A stretch of DNA of 51,647 nucleotides from contig CAJFOV010000033.1 of NCBI GenBank assembly GCA_904397835.1, positions 1 through 51,647 of the forward strand. The letters are read 5' to 3'. The stretch comes from Candidatus Aristotella avistercoris (GTDB taxonomy: Bacteria; Bacillota; Clostridia; Oscillospirales; Ruminococcaceae). The notes beneath the pieces are model-generated. The model saw only the letters and a program-made list of their open reading frames with translations. It did not search any database and had not been told where the DNA came from. The position numbers and the translations under genes are program-made. Below are positions 23,431 through 31,376 of this stretch, one piece after another (positions within the stretch are counted from its first letter, which is position 1; every line of letters starts with the position of its first letter).

Positions 23431-24810
23431 CTATCCACCCACTGGCAGGTCATCTGGTACGGGGCAACGGTACTCCGTTCCCTGCATATCTTTGCGGAAC
23501 ACTTCCCATGCCTGCTGGACCAGCTCTGGCTGTTCCACCATTCTCATTGCAGAGAGCGCCATGACCTTCGCACCGTAAAGCATGCCTTTCATTCCCATAG
23601 TGTGTCCAGAGCAGGCGGTAAACTGCCATGTGTGAGTGGTATAACCAGCGGCCGCTGTCACTGTAAAGAAAAATACGCCTGGCACAATGTGCTGTACATC
23701 TCCCACATCAGTGGATCCAAAGCTATCTTCCCAGCCAATTGCAGGAATATGGGAGTGGATCTGTTCTTCCTTTTGTAATTTTCCGGATGCTACCATATTT
23801 TGATAAACGGCGCTGGGCGCGTTGAGAGCGGCCGCAAAAGCCTCTTCCTCCTGGGTCCACTCCGGCAGAGGAATCGCATTCATTGCATCGTGAACCACAT
23901 CCACCAGCACCTTGTTCTGCAGGGTGTTGTAGCAGCCCCCCAGGAACTCCTCTGTCACCTCGGTGTCGGTCATCATGGCCGCGCCCTTGGCGATGCGCAC
24001 CAGGCGGGCATAGACATCCTCCACCGTCTGCCGGTCCAGGGCCCGGACAAAGTACCAGACGCTGGCCCGGTCAGGGACGATGTTGGGCGCGCCTCCAGCC
24101 TCGGTAAAGGAGTAGTGGATACGCACGTCAGAAGTCACGTGCTCCCGCAGGAACTGGGCGCCCACGTTCATGAGCTCCGCGGCATCCAGGGCGCTGCGCC
24201 CGTTGTGGGGATCGCCGCCGGCATGGGCGGTGACGCCCTTAAAGTGGAACTTGGCGCTGTTCATGGCAGTCATACGGCCAGTCGTTACCATGTTGACTTG
24301 GTACGGGTGCCATGCAAACGCCAGATCAAGATCCTGGAAAGCCCCGCCACGGGCCATAAAAGGTTTGCCAGTGAGCTTCTCCTCCGCCGGGCAGCCATAG
24401 AAGACCACTGTGCCTGGCAGCTTCCGCTCCTGAAGCTCCTTTTTGATACCCAATGCCGCCGCCAGATGGCAGGTGCCCAACAGGTTGTGACCGCAGCCCT
24501 GGCCAGGCGCGCCCTCTTCCAGCGGTTCCTTAACGGTGGAAACTTTCTGGTTCAGACCAGGCAGAGCATCATACTCCCCCAGCAGGCCGATGACCGGCTT
24601 CCCACTGCCCCATACGGCACGGATGGCGGTGGGGACCCCCGCATAGCCTGTCTCCACCTGGAAGCCCTCTTTCTCCAAAAACTCAGCAAACCACTTGCAG
24701 GCCTTGAACTCCTCAAAGCCCACCTCCGGGTTCTCCCAAAATTTTTGAGCAAGAGCGATAAGTTCCGCACTTTTTGCATCAATCTCCTGTTGCGCAATGA
24801 CTCCGAACAC
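23431..24810 (-). CDS. M20D amidohydrolase, copy C (AbgB-like)
   Basis: The 459-aa product is the promoter-proximal member of the trio and has all M20 motifs (LGEYDALP, GQGCGHNLLG, CPAEEKLTGK, WHP, SGHTMG). The start is a GTG at 24810, seven bases after AAGGGGG; a nearby ATG is out of frame. The central 360 bp (23908-24267) are nearly identical to copies A and B and the C-terminal third is divergent. A promoter and an AT-rich inverted repeat lie 83-121 bases upstream. No transporter for the substrates is adjacent. Confidence 0.85.
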   Translation of the reverse strand: MFGVIAQQEIDAKSAELIALAQKFWENPEVGFEEFKACKWFAEFLEKEGFQVETGYAGVPTAIRAVWGSGKPVIGLLGEYDALPGLNQKVSTVKEPLEEGAPGQGCGHNLLGTCHLAAALGIKKELQERKLPGTVVFYGCPAEEKLTGKPFMARGGAFQDLDLAFAWHPYQVNMVTTGRMTAMNSAKFHFKGVTAHAGGDPHNGRSALDAAELMNVGAQFLREHVTSDVRIHYSFTEAGGAPNIVPDRASVWYFVRALDRQTVEDVYARLVRIAKGAAMMTDTEVTEEFLGGCYNTLQNKVLVDVVHDAMNAIPLPEWTQEEEAFAAALNAPSAVYQNMVASGKLQKEEQIHSHIPAIGWEDSFGSTDVGDVQHIVPGVFFFTVTAAAGYTTHTWQFTACSGHTMGMKGMLYGAKVMALSAMRMVEQPELVQQAWEVFRKDMQGTEYRCPVPDDLPVGG

Positions 24811-24892
24811 AGCATAGCCCCCTTTTTATGTATTTTCAACAACAAAAACTCGTATAAAAATGTAATATTTATTAATTCTTTTCGCCTCCATC

Positions 24893-24921
24893 ATTGTATC
24901 AAAAAAGATTTCGTTTGAAAA
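24893..24921 (-). promoter_or_regulatory. Probable promoter of the amidohydrolase cluster
   Basis: On the minus strand TTTTCA (24916-24921) and TACAAT (24893-24898) are 17 bp apart with TGA before the -10 box. The -35 box is weak, as would suit an activated or repressed promoter. Confidence 0.45.
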
Positions 24922-24931
24922 GATCTTTTTT
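24901..24931. repeat. AT-rich inverted repeat over the -35 region
   Basis: AAAAAAGAT (24901-24909) and ATCTTTTTT (24923-24931) are perfect inverted repeats flanking a 13-base centre that contains most of the predicted -35 box. It could be an operator or a weak terminator. The rest of the 24932-25020 gap is AT-rich with no gene. Confidence 0.4.
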
Positions 24932-25020
24932 AACCTTTTGACAAATTGCCATCTTTTTCTGATATTTCTCCAAAATCGCTTCTGATTTCCTGTCAAAATT
25001 TCCAAACCTATTGCAGCATA

Positions 25021-25050
25021 TAAAAAGAGCTGTATGGAAATCCATACAGC
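25021..25050 (-). terminator. Terminator for leftward transcription
   Basis: GCTGTATGGA (25029-25038) pairs with TCCATACAGC (25041-25050) and on the minus strand is followed by TCTTTTTA. It would end transcripts coming from the C_GCAxxG_C_C gene, about 310 bases upstream. The stretch 25052-25268 shows no convincing gene. Confidence 0.7.
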
Positions 25051-25268
25051 CTACAATTTATCAAAATGATCTGTCCGCAATGCCCCTGCCATCGGCAAAT
25101 AACAACTATCAGGAGCCCTGATCCGCCTCATCTCTGAGCCCAAAAGTAAAAATCAAAGAGAAGATATCGTACAGAATCTTTCTCCCGTGGCCATATTTGC
25201 CCTCTCCAATGCTCCATTTCCTTTTATATGGGCAGGGCCAAATACAGCCGCCTATTTTCAGGAAAATA

Positions 25269-25405
25269 TCACTTTTCTCTTGCCAGTTCAAAGTCAGTCT
25301 TTCCCATTTTCTGAATGGTTCGGGCCGCCCCCAAACTAAGAGCGCCCAGTGTAGCGCTGTCTAATTTGAGGTTGGCAACGTCTCCTGCGCATCCTTTGCC
25401 AGCTC
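25269..25405 (-). other. Possible decayed 3' end of a gene in another frame
   Basis: Overlapping and just past the end of the C_GCAxxG_C_C gene, an alternative minus-strand frame reads VANLKLDSATLGALSLGAAR then TIQKMGKTDFELAREK and a stop at 25269-25271. Its composition looks like a genuine protein C-terminus, but it has no start codon or ribosome site. It may be a gene remnant or a frameshifted extension. This is a weak call. Confidence 0.2.
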
Positions 25406-25837
25406 CCGCTGAAGCATCTCTGCAACCGTCTCAATGGCAAAGACCACCTGTCTGGCGCACCGTTCCTTACGCTCCGGTGCGTTGCGGTCCATCCCCCGCA
25501 GCAGCGCCCGGCAGCAGGTGGCCCCAAACTCCTTTTTAAACCGGTCGTGGAACTCCTGGGTCAGGGAAAAACAGCGGTCAATACAGGGATCCCCCGGCTG
25601 CCGGCGGCCAAAGACGTAGCCCAAACACATGGCGCTCCCGACCACGGCGCCGCACAGGCAGCCTCCACCCCCCAGTCCCCAGGGGAAGCCGGAGCTCATG
25701 GCAATGGCGTCTGTTCCCATCCCCAGATCAAAGTGTTTATCAATGGCATAGATCACCGATTCCGAACAGGTGTATCCATTGTGAAAGATCCAAACCCCAT
25801 CCTCCCGACAGGCATTTACATCGATGGTTCGGTTCAT
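25361..25837 (-). CDS. C_GCAxxG_C_C family protein
   Basis: The 158-aa product matches this small redox-like family: GYTCSES at residue 22, a Gly-rich GGGGCLCGAVVGSAM around 57-71 (a variant of GCAxxG), then GDPCIDRCFSL, ATCCRALL and ERCARQV. The spaced cysteines suggest metal or Fe-S binding or a disulfide relay, but no member has a firm function. AAAGGAGG lies seven bases before the ATG. It is often found near selenium or sulfur metabolism genes, which is not obvious here. Confidence 0.85.
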   Translation of the reverse strand: MNRTIDVNACREDGVWIFHNGYTCSESVIYAIDKHFDLGMGTDAIAMSSGFPWGLGGGGCLCGAVVGSAMCLGYVFGRRQPGDPCIDRCFSLTQEFHDRFKKEFGATCCRALLRGMDRNAPERKERCARQVVFAIETVAEMLQRELAKDAQETLPTSN

Positions 25838-25976
25838 AAAAGTCCTCCTTTGGCAGCGCTACAATGTCTCGTTTGGGTTTTATTGTACCACAAAAAGAGG
25901 TTGCATCCTAGCGTCCTTTGGAAGGCAGATCTTCCTTCATTTCATTTTTCATTCCTGATCCACCTCAAAAAAACAG

Positions 25977-26005
25977 TTGGAAATGGGCCCCTGCCGTGGT
26001 ACACT
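25977..26005 (+). promoter_or_regulatory. Promoter of the carbamoylase/allantoate-type hydrolase
   Basis: TTGGAA (25977-25982) and TACACT (26000-26005) are 17 bp apart with TGG before the -10 box. Confidence 0.5.
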
Positions 26006-26063
26006 TACGTTACAGAATCGTTTTGTCCCCTGTCAGATCAACCGTGGAAAGGAATGTGGTACC

Positions 26064-27305
26064 ATGAAAACGCAGTTGGAACGAATTCAGCGGGATATTG
26101 AGGCCCTGAGCGCCTTTAACGCCACCCCTGGCCAGGGGTTGACCCGCCTATCCTTCACCCCAGAGCATGCCCAGGCCGCCCAGTACATCCAGCAGGCCAT
26201 GGAGGCGGCCGGCCTGAAGGTGCGCACAGACCCCATTGGCACCCTTATCGGCCGGTTGGAGGGCACAGACCCCACCGCTCCAGTGGTCATGGTGGGCAGC
26301 CACTTTGACTCGGTCAAACACGGTGGAAACTTTGACGGCCCGGCGGGCATTGTGACCGCCCTTGAGACGGCCCGGGTCATCCATGACGAGGGTATCACCC
26401 CGCGGCATCCCATGGAGTTTGTGGCCATGATCGAGGAGGAGGGCGCCCGCTTTGGCAGCGGCCTGTTTGGCAGCCGTGGCATGACCGGCCGCCTCACCCA
26501 GGAGGAACTGGCAAGCAACCATGACGACCAGGGCATCTCCACCGCCCAGGCCATGGAGGCCTTTGGCCTGGATCCCGCCCGGTATCGGGATGCGGTACGA
26601 CCCAAGGGGGAGATTGGCTCCTTCCTGGAACTGCACATTGAGCAGGGCCCCATTCTGGAATCCACCGGCACCCAGGTGGGCATTGTGGAGACGGTGGTGG
26701 GCATCTGCAATTTGGAGATCACCATTGAGGGCCGGCCGGACCACGCCGGCACCACCCCCATGGACATGCGTGCGGACGCCCTTTTGGCCGCAGCCAAACT
26801 CACCCTTTTTGTCAACCAGGCAGCCATCCAGGCGGGGAACGGCACAGTGGGCACCGTGGGCAAGCTCTCCCTGCTGCCTGGCTCTGGGAACATTGTCCCT
26901 GGATGGGTCCAGTTCACGGTGGATGTCCGCAGTCCCCGAGGGGACTGCGTCAACCAGGTCAGAGAGGCGCTGTTTGAGGAGATCCGCCGCCTCACCCAGG
27001 AGAATGACCAGCTGACCATCAAGGTGCGCACCCTGATGGAGATGGACCCGGTGACCTTGGATCCCCATGTGCGTCAGGTGCTCCAAGAGCAGGGGGAGGC
27101 CGCCGGACTGACCACCCGGACCATGTCCTCCGGCGCGGGGCACGACGCCATGGTCATGGCGGATATTGCCCACGTCGGACTGGTGTTTGTCCCCAGCAAG
27201 GGCGGCCGCAGCCATTGCCCGGAGGAGTGGACCGACTACAACCAGCTGCAAAACGGGGTGGAGTTGGTGTGCCGCACCGCCATGGCCCTGGCCGCTGAGG
27301 AGTAG
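26064..27305 (+). CDS. M20 hydantoinase/carbamoylase-family amidase
   Basis: The 413-aa product belongs to the N-carbamoyl-L-amino acid hydrolase / allantoate amidohydrolase / ureidoglycolate hydrolase group, binuclear metal enzymes that hydrolyse carbamoyl or ureido bonds. GSHFDSVKHGGNFDGPAGI supplies the first His and the bridging Asp, IEEEGARFG the catalytic and metal Glu, LHIEQGPILE the second metal His, GRPDHAGTTPMDMRADAL the dimer-domain substrate residues, and GAGHDAMVMA a late active-site His. The ATG at 26064 follows AAAGGA. It is a single-gene unit. Substrate choice within the group cannot be settled here. Confidence 0.88.
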   Translation: MKTQLERIQRDIEALSAFNATPGQGLTRLSFTPEHAQAAQYIQQAMEAAGLKVRTDPIGTLIGRLEGTDPTAPVVMVGSHFDSVKHGGNFDGPAGIVTALETARVIHDEGITPRHPMEFVAMIEEEGARFGSGLFGSRGMTGRLTQEELASNHDDQGISTAQAMEAFGLDPARYRDAVRPKGEIGSFLELHIEQGPILESTGTQVGIVETVVGICNLEITIEGRPDHAGTTPMDMRADALLAAAKLTLFVNQAAIQAGNGTVGTVGKLSLLPGSGNIVPGWVQFTVDVRSPRGDCVNQVREALFEEIRRLTQENDQLTIKVRTLMEMDPVTLDPHVRQVLQEQGEAAGLTTRTMSSGAGHDAMVMADIAHVGLVFVPSKGGRSHCPEEWTDYNQLQNGVELVCRTAMALAAEE

Positions 27306-27521
27306 CTTTCCCCTGTGGAGGCTGTCTGTCCACCAAAGGCCCAGGGGAGATCTGTTGATCCTGGGGCAGCAAGCCTGCCCAGCTCCCTATGGTGTCGCCC
27401 CTTCCACCCCATGTTCCCAAAGAATGGAGGCTTCTCTCCTTTGTGGGGCGGTCAATGGACGCAAACAACCTGTAGGTGTTCCTTTTTACACAGCATCTCA
27501 CCCAAAAGCGGAAAACTGGCC

Positions 27522-27554
27522 AAAGGTCCCGCTCCAAATTGGAGCGGGACCTTT
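27522..27554. terminator. Strong hairpin after the hydrolase gene
   Basis: AAAGGTCCCGCTCCAA and TTGGAGCGGGACCTTT form a perfect 16-bp stem around one unpaired A (in practice a 3- to 5-base loop). The T-tract is short. It lies 217 bases after the hydrolase stop codon. The remaining gap 27306-27689 shows nothing else, apart from an AT-rich patch at 27600-27675. Confidence 0.65.
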
Positions 27555-27689
27555 GGTTCTGCTGGCGCAGAGAGAGAAAAGGGGTAGGTATTGAGGATCT
27601 ATGAAAAGAGTAGGAACGCAAAAAGATATACAAATAATATATATTTGATTGCTTGATACAATTCGTATTGATTCATCTTTTTCTGGCCC

Positions 27690-28358
27690 TCACAGCAGCT
27701 GGCTGCGCAATAGGAGCAGCAATTTTTTCTCCCGGCGGGAGACCTGTACCTGGGTCATGCCCAGCACCTTGGCCGTCTGGGTCTGGGTCTTACCCTGGAA
27801 GTACCGCAGTGTCAGAAGTTGCTGGTCCGCCTGGGGCAGCTGTTCCAACATGTGCCGCAGGGAGATCAGATCCGCCAACTTCTCCTCCGGAGATTCCACC
27901 GGCAGGTCAATCTGACCGCCGCCCTCCTCCTCGTCCCAGGTCAGAGAGAGGGGTGGAGCGGCTGCTCCAAGGGCCTCTGTCACCGCCTCAGGGGTGATAT
28001 CCAGCGCCTGGGCAATCTCCCCCACGGTGGGCTCCCGCCCAAGGGTGAGGGCCAACTCCTCCCGGCAACGGCCCACCTTGATGGAGAGCTCCTTGAGGGT
28101 CCGTGAGACCTTCACCGTTCCTCCGTCCCGGAACAGGCGGCGGATCTCCCCCAGAATCACCGGCACCGCATAGGTGGAAAAGCGCACGCCTCGATCCCGG
28201 TCAAAGGCGTCAAAGGCCTTGACCAACCCCATGCAGCCCGCCTGGAACAGGTCATCATATTCGATGCCCTTGCCCTGAAAGCGGTGGGCACAGGCATGGA
28301 CCAGGCCAATATTCTGTTCAATCATCTCATCCCGCCGCTGCATCAGGCCCTGGGGCAT
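27690..28358 (-). CDS. sigF: Sporulation sigma factor SigF
   Basis: SigF is the first forespore-specific sigma factor. The 222-aa product has region 2 (YDDLFQAGCMGLVKAFDAFD, then FSTYAVPVILGEIRR), region 3 (REPTVGEIAQALDITPEAV) and region 4 (LLTLRYFQGKTQTQTAKVLG with MTQVQVSRREK as the recognition helix). It stands directly downstream of spoIIAB and spoIIAA, which distinguishes it from SigG. GGGAGGG precedes the ATG. It is slightly shorter than Bacillus SigF (255 aa) at the N-terminus. Confidence 0.93.
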   Translation of the reverse strand: MPQGLMQRRDEMIEQNIGLVHACAHRFQGKGIEYDDLFQAGCMGLVKAFDAFDRDRGVRFSTYAVPVILGEIRRLFRDGGTVKVSRTLKELSIKVGRCREELALTLGREPTVGEIAQALDITPEAVTEALGAAAPPLSLTWDEEEGGGQIDLPVESPEEKLADLISLRHMLEQLPQADQQLLTLRYFQGKTQTQTAKVLGMTQVQVSRREKKLLLLLRSQLL

Positions 28359-28398
28359 GGGGAACCCTCCCTTCCGGTGGGAATCGGGATCAATCTGC

Positions 28399-28833
28399 TC
28401 ACAGCCGGCTGTGGATGCGCTTTTCCAGCGTCACAGTGGTCCCCTTGCCAGGGGTGGAGCGGACCTTGACCCGGTCGCTCATGCTCTCCATCAGGGCAAA
28501 ACCCAGCCCGGCCCGCTCCCCAGTGGTACAGGTGGTGTACAGGGGTTCCATGGCCTTTTTCACATCCGGGATGCCGCAGCCCTTGTCCCGAATTTTGATC
28601 TGCACCCAGTTGTCCTGCAGCAGGCAGGCGGTTATGTAGATCGGCTGGATTTCATTTTGGTAGGCGTGGACAATGCAGTTGGTCACCGCCTCCGAGACGG
28701 CGGTGCGGATGTCGTTGACCTCCTCCACCGTGGGGTCCAGCTGGGCCACAAAGGCGGCTACGGCGGTGCGGGCAAAGCCCTCGTTGGCCGAGCGGCTGTC
28801 AAAGACCAGGCGCATACGGTTGAGCACTTTCAT
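28399..28833 (-). CDS. spoIIAB: Anti-sigma F factor and kinase SpoIIAB
   Basis: SpoIIAB holds SigF inactive and phosphorylates SpoIIAA. The 144-aa product has the GHKL ATP-binding fold: N-box EAVTNCIVHAYQN, G1 box RDKGCGIPDV and G2 box ERAGLGFALMESMSD. Its ATG overlaps the spoIIAA stop codon (ATGA), and sigF follows after 40 bases. Confidence 0.94.
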   Translation of the reverse strand: MKVLNRMRLVFDSRSANEGFARTAVAAFVAQLDPTVEEVNDIRTAVSEAVTNCIVHAYQNEIQPIYITACLLQDNWVQIKIRDKGCGIPDVKKAMEPLYTTCTTGERAGLGFALMESMSDRVKVRSTPGKGTTVTLEKRIHSRL

Positions 28834-29153
28834 CGGTTGTTTCCTCCTTGCTCCTGGGTGGTCAGGCGGTCCAGGCCGGCCATTCGCATGACCTTTTGAA
28901 TGTGCCCAGGCACCCTTGTCAACTCCAAATCGCCCCCCAGGGACTGCATCAGGCTGTACCGGCCCAGCACCAGGCCGATGCCGGAACTGTCCATAAAGGT
29001 GATCTCCCCAAAGTCCAAGATCATGCGGCGGGGCTGCAGCCGCTGGGCCACTTGGTCAATCTCCTCCCGCATGCCTTTGGCGGAGTGGTGGTCGATCTCC
29101 CCGGTCAGGTGCACCACCATCTCAGTTTCGCTGGTTTGAATTTGCATTGGCAT
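28830..29153 (-). CDS. spoIIAA: Anti-anti-sigma factor SpoIIAA
   Basis: SpoIIAA is the STAS-domain switch that frees SigF when dephosphorylated. The 107-aa product contains TFMDSSGIGLVLGR, where the first or second Ser is the phosphorylated residue. The start at 29153 follows GGGGGAGG; a longer in-frame reading (to 29306) adds a non-conserved extension with no ribosome site. A Bacillus-like SigH promoter was looked for upstream but is not clear. Confidence 0.93.
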   Translation of the reverse strand: MPMQIQTSETEMVVHLTGEIDHHSAKGMREEIDQVAQRLQPRRMILDFGEITFMDSSGIGLVLGRYSLMQSLGGDLELTRVPGHIQKVMRMAGLDRLTTQEQGGNNR

Positions 29154-29293
29154 CTGTGATCCTCCCCCGGCATCCTCCATCGGCCGGGCCCCGGTGGGCC
29201 TGTCCCTGGAAGATTCTCTATCCAATAGCATAGCGGATTTGCCCGAAAAAATTTGTAGAACCCTGGAGGCAAATTTCCCCTTCTTTTGTCGAA

Positions 29294-30595
29294 TCACTGC
29301 CCCCACTTCTGCTCCTCCAACAACAGGGGGCGGATCTCACCGGCAAGGTACAGGGAGCCGCAGATGAGCAGGGCACCCTCCGGCGCTGTTTTCTCCAGGG
29401 CCAATCGGAGCCCCTGTTCCAGATCCGTCGCGGCCTGAACGGGCAGGTGGAGGGCCCGCTGCCGGGCCAGATCCGCCAGCTGTTCCGGGGCCATGGCTCG
29501 TGGGATATGGATGGGAACCGTCACCAGACCTTGTGCCCGGGGCAGCAGCAGATCCAGCACCTGTTCCGCCGCCTTGTCCCCCATCATGCCCATGAGCAAG
29601 GTCACGGGACGCCCCTGGGCGAGCCTATCCAAGGTCTTGGCCAGGGCCAAGGCCCCGGGAGGATTGTGGGCCCCGTCCAAAAACACCAGCGGGGTTGTAC
29701 CAAACCGCTCCATCCGGGCCGGGAATCGGGTCCTTGCGATCCCCGTCTGCACCGCTTGATCTGGGATTTGCCACCCCTGTTTCCGCAGGGCCTCCACAGT
29801 GCCAAGGACTGTGGCAAGGTTCTCCAGCTGGAATGCCCCCACCAGAGGAAGCGCCAGGTCGATCCCCCGCCACTGCACCCGGCTCCCGCTGAGATCCACA
29901 GCCCGTACCATCAGATCCTCGGAAGCAGGTACAATCAGAGGCACTCCCTCCTCCTGTGTCCGGCGGCGGATCACGGCCAGAGCCTTGGGGTCCTGGTTCG
30001 GGCAGGTGATGGCCACCGTACCTGGCTTGAGGATGCCGCACTTCTCCAGAGCAATTTTTTCAATGGTATCCCCCAGATACTGGGTGTGATCCAATCCGAC
30101 GGATGTGATCACTGCGGCCAGCGGGGCAGGAATGGCATTGGTGGCATCGAAGCGGCCTCCCAGCCCCACCTCCAGGGCCACCACCTGGCAGGACTGGCGG
30201 CGGAAGTATTCCATGGCCATGGCTGTGACCACCTCAAATTCGCTGGGGGCCATCCCCTCCTGCTGGGCCATCTTCCCTGCGTAAAACTTCACCTGTTCCC
30301 ACAGGCTACACAGCTCTCGGGGTGGAATCATCTCCCCGTTCACCTGGATCCGCTCCCGGAACTCCAACACATAGGGGGAGACAAAGCGCCCCGTCCGATA
30401 CCCGGCCTGCTGCAAAATTTCTGCCAGCATAGCGGTGGTGGACCCCTTGCCGTTGGTACCGGCAATGTGGACAAAGGGCAGGCCCTCTTGTGGATTTCCC
30501 ATACGCTTGAGCAAACTTTGAATCCGCCTGAGCCCCGGCTTTTCCGGGAACCGGGGGATGCTGTGGATCTCCCGCAGTGCAGTTTGCAAATCCAT
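29294..30595 (-). CDS. folC: Folylpolyglutamate/dihydrofolate synthase
   Basis: FolC adds glutamate to dihydropteroate and to folates. The 433-aa product shows the Mur-ligase-like signatures HIAGTNGKGSTTAML (P-loop), RERIQVNGE, LEVGLGGRFDATN and TSVGLDHTQYLGDTIE (carbamyl-Lys and metal region), and FLDGAHNPPGA. The stop codon is 140 bases upstream of spoIIAA, and it may have its own promoter between 30596 and 30668 (not clear). Confidence 0.94.
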   Translation of the reverse strand: MDLQTALREIHSIPRFPEKPGLRRIQSLLKRMGNPQEGLPFVHIAGTNGKGSTTAMLAEILQQAGYRTGRFVSPYVLEFRERIQVNGEMIPPRELCSLWEQVKFYAGKMAQQEGMAPSEFEVVTAMAMEYFRRQSCQVVALEVGLGGRFDATNAIPAPLAAVITSVGLDHTQYLGDTIEKIALEKCGILKPGTVAITCPNQDPKALAVIRRRTQEEGVPLIVPASEDLMVRAVDLSGSRVQWRGIDLALPLVGAFQLENLATVLGTVEALRKQGWQIPDQAVQTGIARTRFPARMERFGTTPLVFLDGAHNPPGALALAKTLDRLAQGRPVTLLMGMMGDKAAEQVLDLLLPRAQGLVTVPIHIPRAMAPEQLADLARQRALHLPVQAATDLEQGLRLALEKTAPEGALLICGSLYLAGEIRPLLLEEQKWGQ

Positions 30596-30667
30596 GCTGA
30601 TTCCTTCTTTCTGACGATTGATTCTGTGTCAGTCAATGTGCCAGCGCAATTGACCATTGTCCGGTGC

Positions 30668-30704
30668 AAAAGAGCCTGCAGCCCCATGGGGCCGCAGGCT
30701 CTTT
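30668..30704 (-). terminator. Terminator of the valS-lipoprotein unit
   Basis: AAGAGCCTGC and GCAGGCTCTT form the outer stem, with CCCC/GGGG pairing inside. On the minus strand the 3' arm runs into TCTTTTGC. Confidence 0.8.
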
Positions 30705-30723
30705 GAAGCTGCAAATCCTGTCA

Positions 30724-31314
30724 TTAATCGTTTTTCAGCTTGAGGGTGTTGACCAGATATCTGGCGGTCTCCTCCGCATTGGCCCCATCATGCAGGTCAC
30801 AGGCTGTCACCATGACATAGAAGCTGGTCAGGCGGAAGTAGTAGATATACTGGTCATCCTCCCCTGGCTCCGTCTGATAGGTGGCCACAAAGACCAACCC
30901 CTGGGGAGCCTCAAATTCGGAGTACTCCATATCGGTCATATTGGGGTACTGTTCCTTGAGGGCAGGCTCATACTCCGTCTCAAAGCGGTTGACACAGGTG
31001 TCATAGGACCAGGTTTTCCCCCAAAGGACCTCCCGGCAAGCCACCACAATGTTCGAGGTCACTTGATCCTCCGCTACACCGTCTGGCACCAGCACAATGG
31101 CTTTGCTGTCCTCCAAATCGCCGGCCTTCTGCCAGGCGCTGTTGAGTTGGGCAGTATAGAACTCCTCATCCAATGTTTCGGTCTCAAAGCTGGGGGCCGC
31201 AACCTCCAGATCACTGTTGTACTCATCCTTGATACGGATCAACGTGCAGGCAGTGGAGCTCACCAACAGGCACAGGATCATGGCGAGCAGCAACAGTTTC
31301 TTGTGGATTCTCAT
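30724..31314 (-). CDS. Putative lipoprotein of unknown function
   Basis: The 196-aa product begins with a lipoprotein signal (LLVSSTAC, Cys23) and continues as a soluble extracellular domain with no motif I recognise. The order of charges and aromatics (SWQKAGDLEDS, TWSYDTCVNRFE, YQTEPGEDDQYIYYFRLTS) suggests a compact alpha/beta domain. Start at 31314 follows AAGGAG. It lies 62 bases after valS with no terminator between them, so it is probably co-transcribed. Confidence 0.75.
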   Translation of the reverse strand: MRIHKKLLLLAMILCLLVSSTACTLIRIKDEYNSDLEVAAPSFETETLDEEFYTAQLNSAWQKAGDLEDSKAIVLVPDGVAEDQVTSNIVVACREVLWGKTWSYDTCVNRFETEYEPALKEQYPNMTDMEYSEFEAPQGLVFVATYQTEPGEDDQYIYYFRLTSFYVMVTACDLHDGANAEETARYLVNTLKLKND

Positions 31315-31376
31315 GGGCAAATAGCTCCTTTTCTTTTGTTCCCCAAGGCCGTTGGGCGGCATCTATAGGGGGCTTG

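Noticed and set aside
25109-25291. A 60-codon minus-strand ORF starting with TTG
   Set aside because: No ribosome site, unusual composition, and it lies between a gene and a terminator without conservation evidence.
29154-29293. A SigH promoter for the spoIIA operon
   Set aside because: I looked for the Bacillus-like AGGAWWT and GAAT boxes; the spacing of candidates is wrong.
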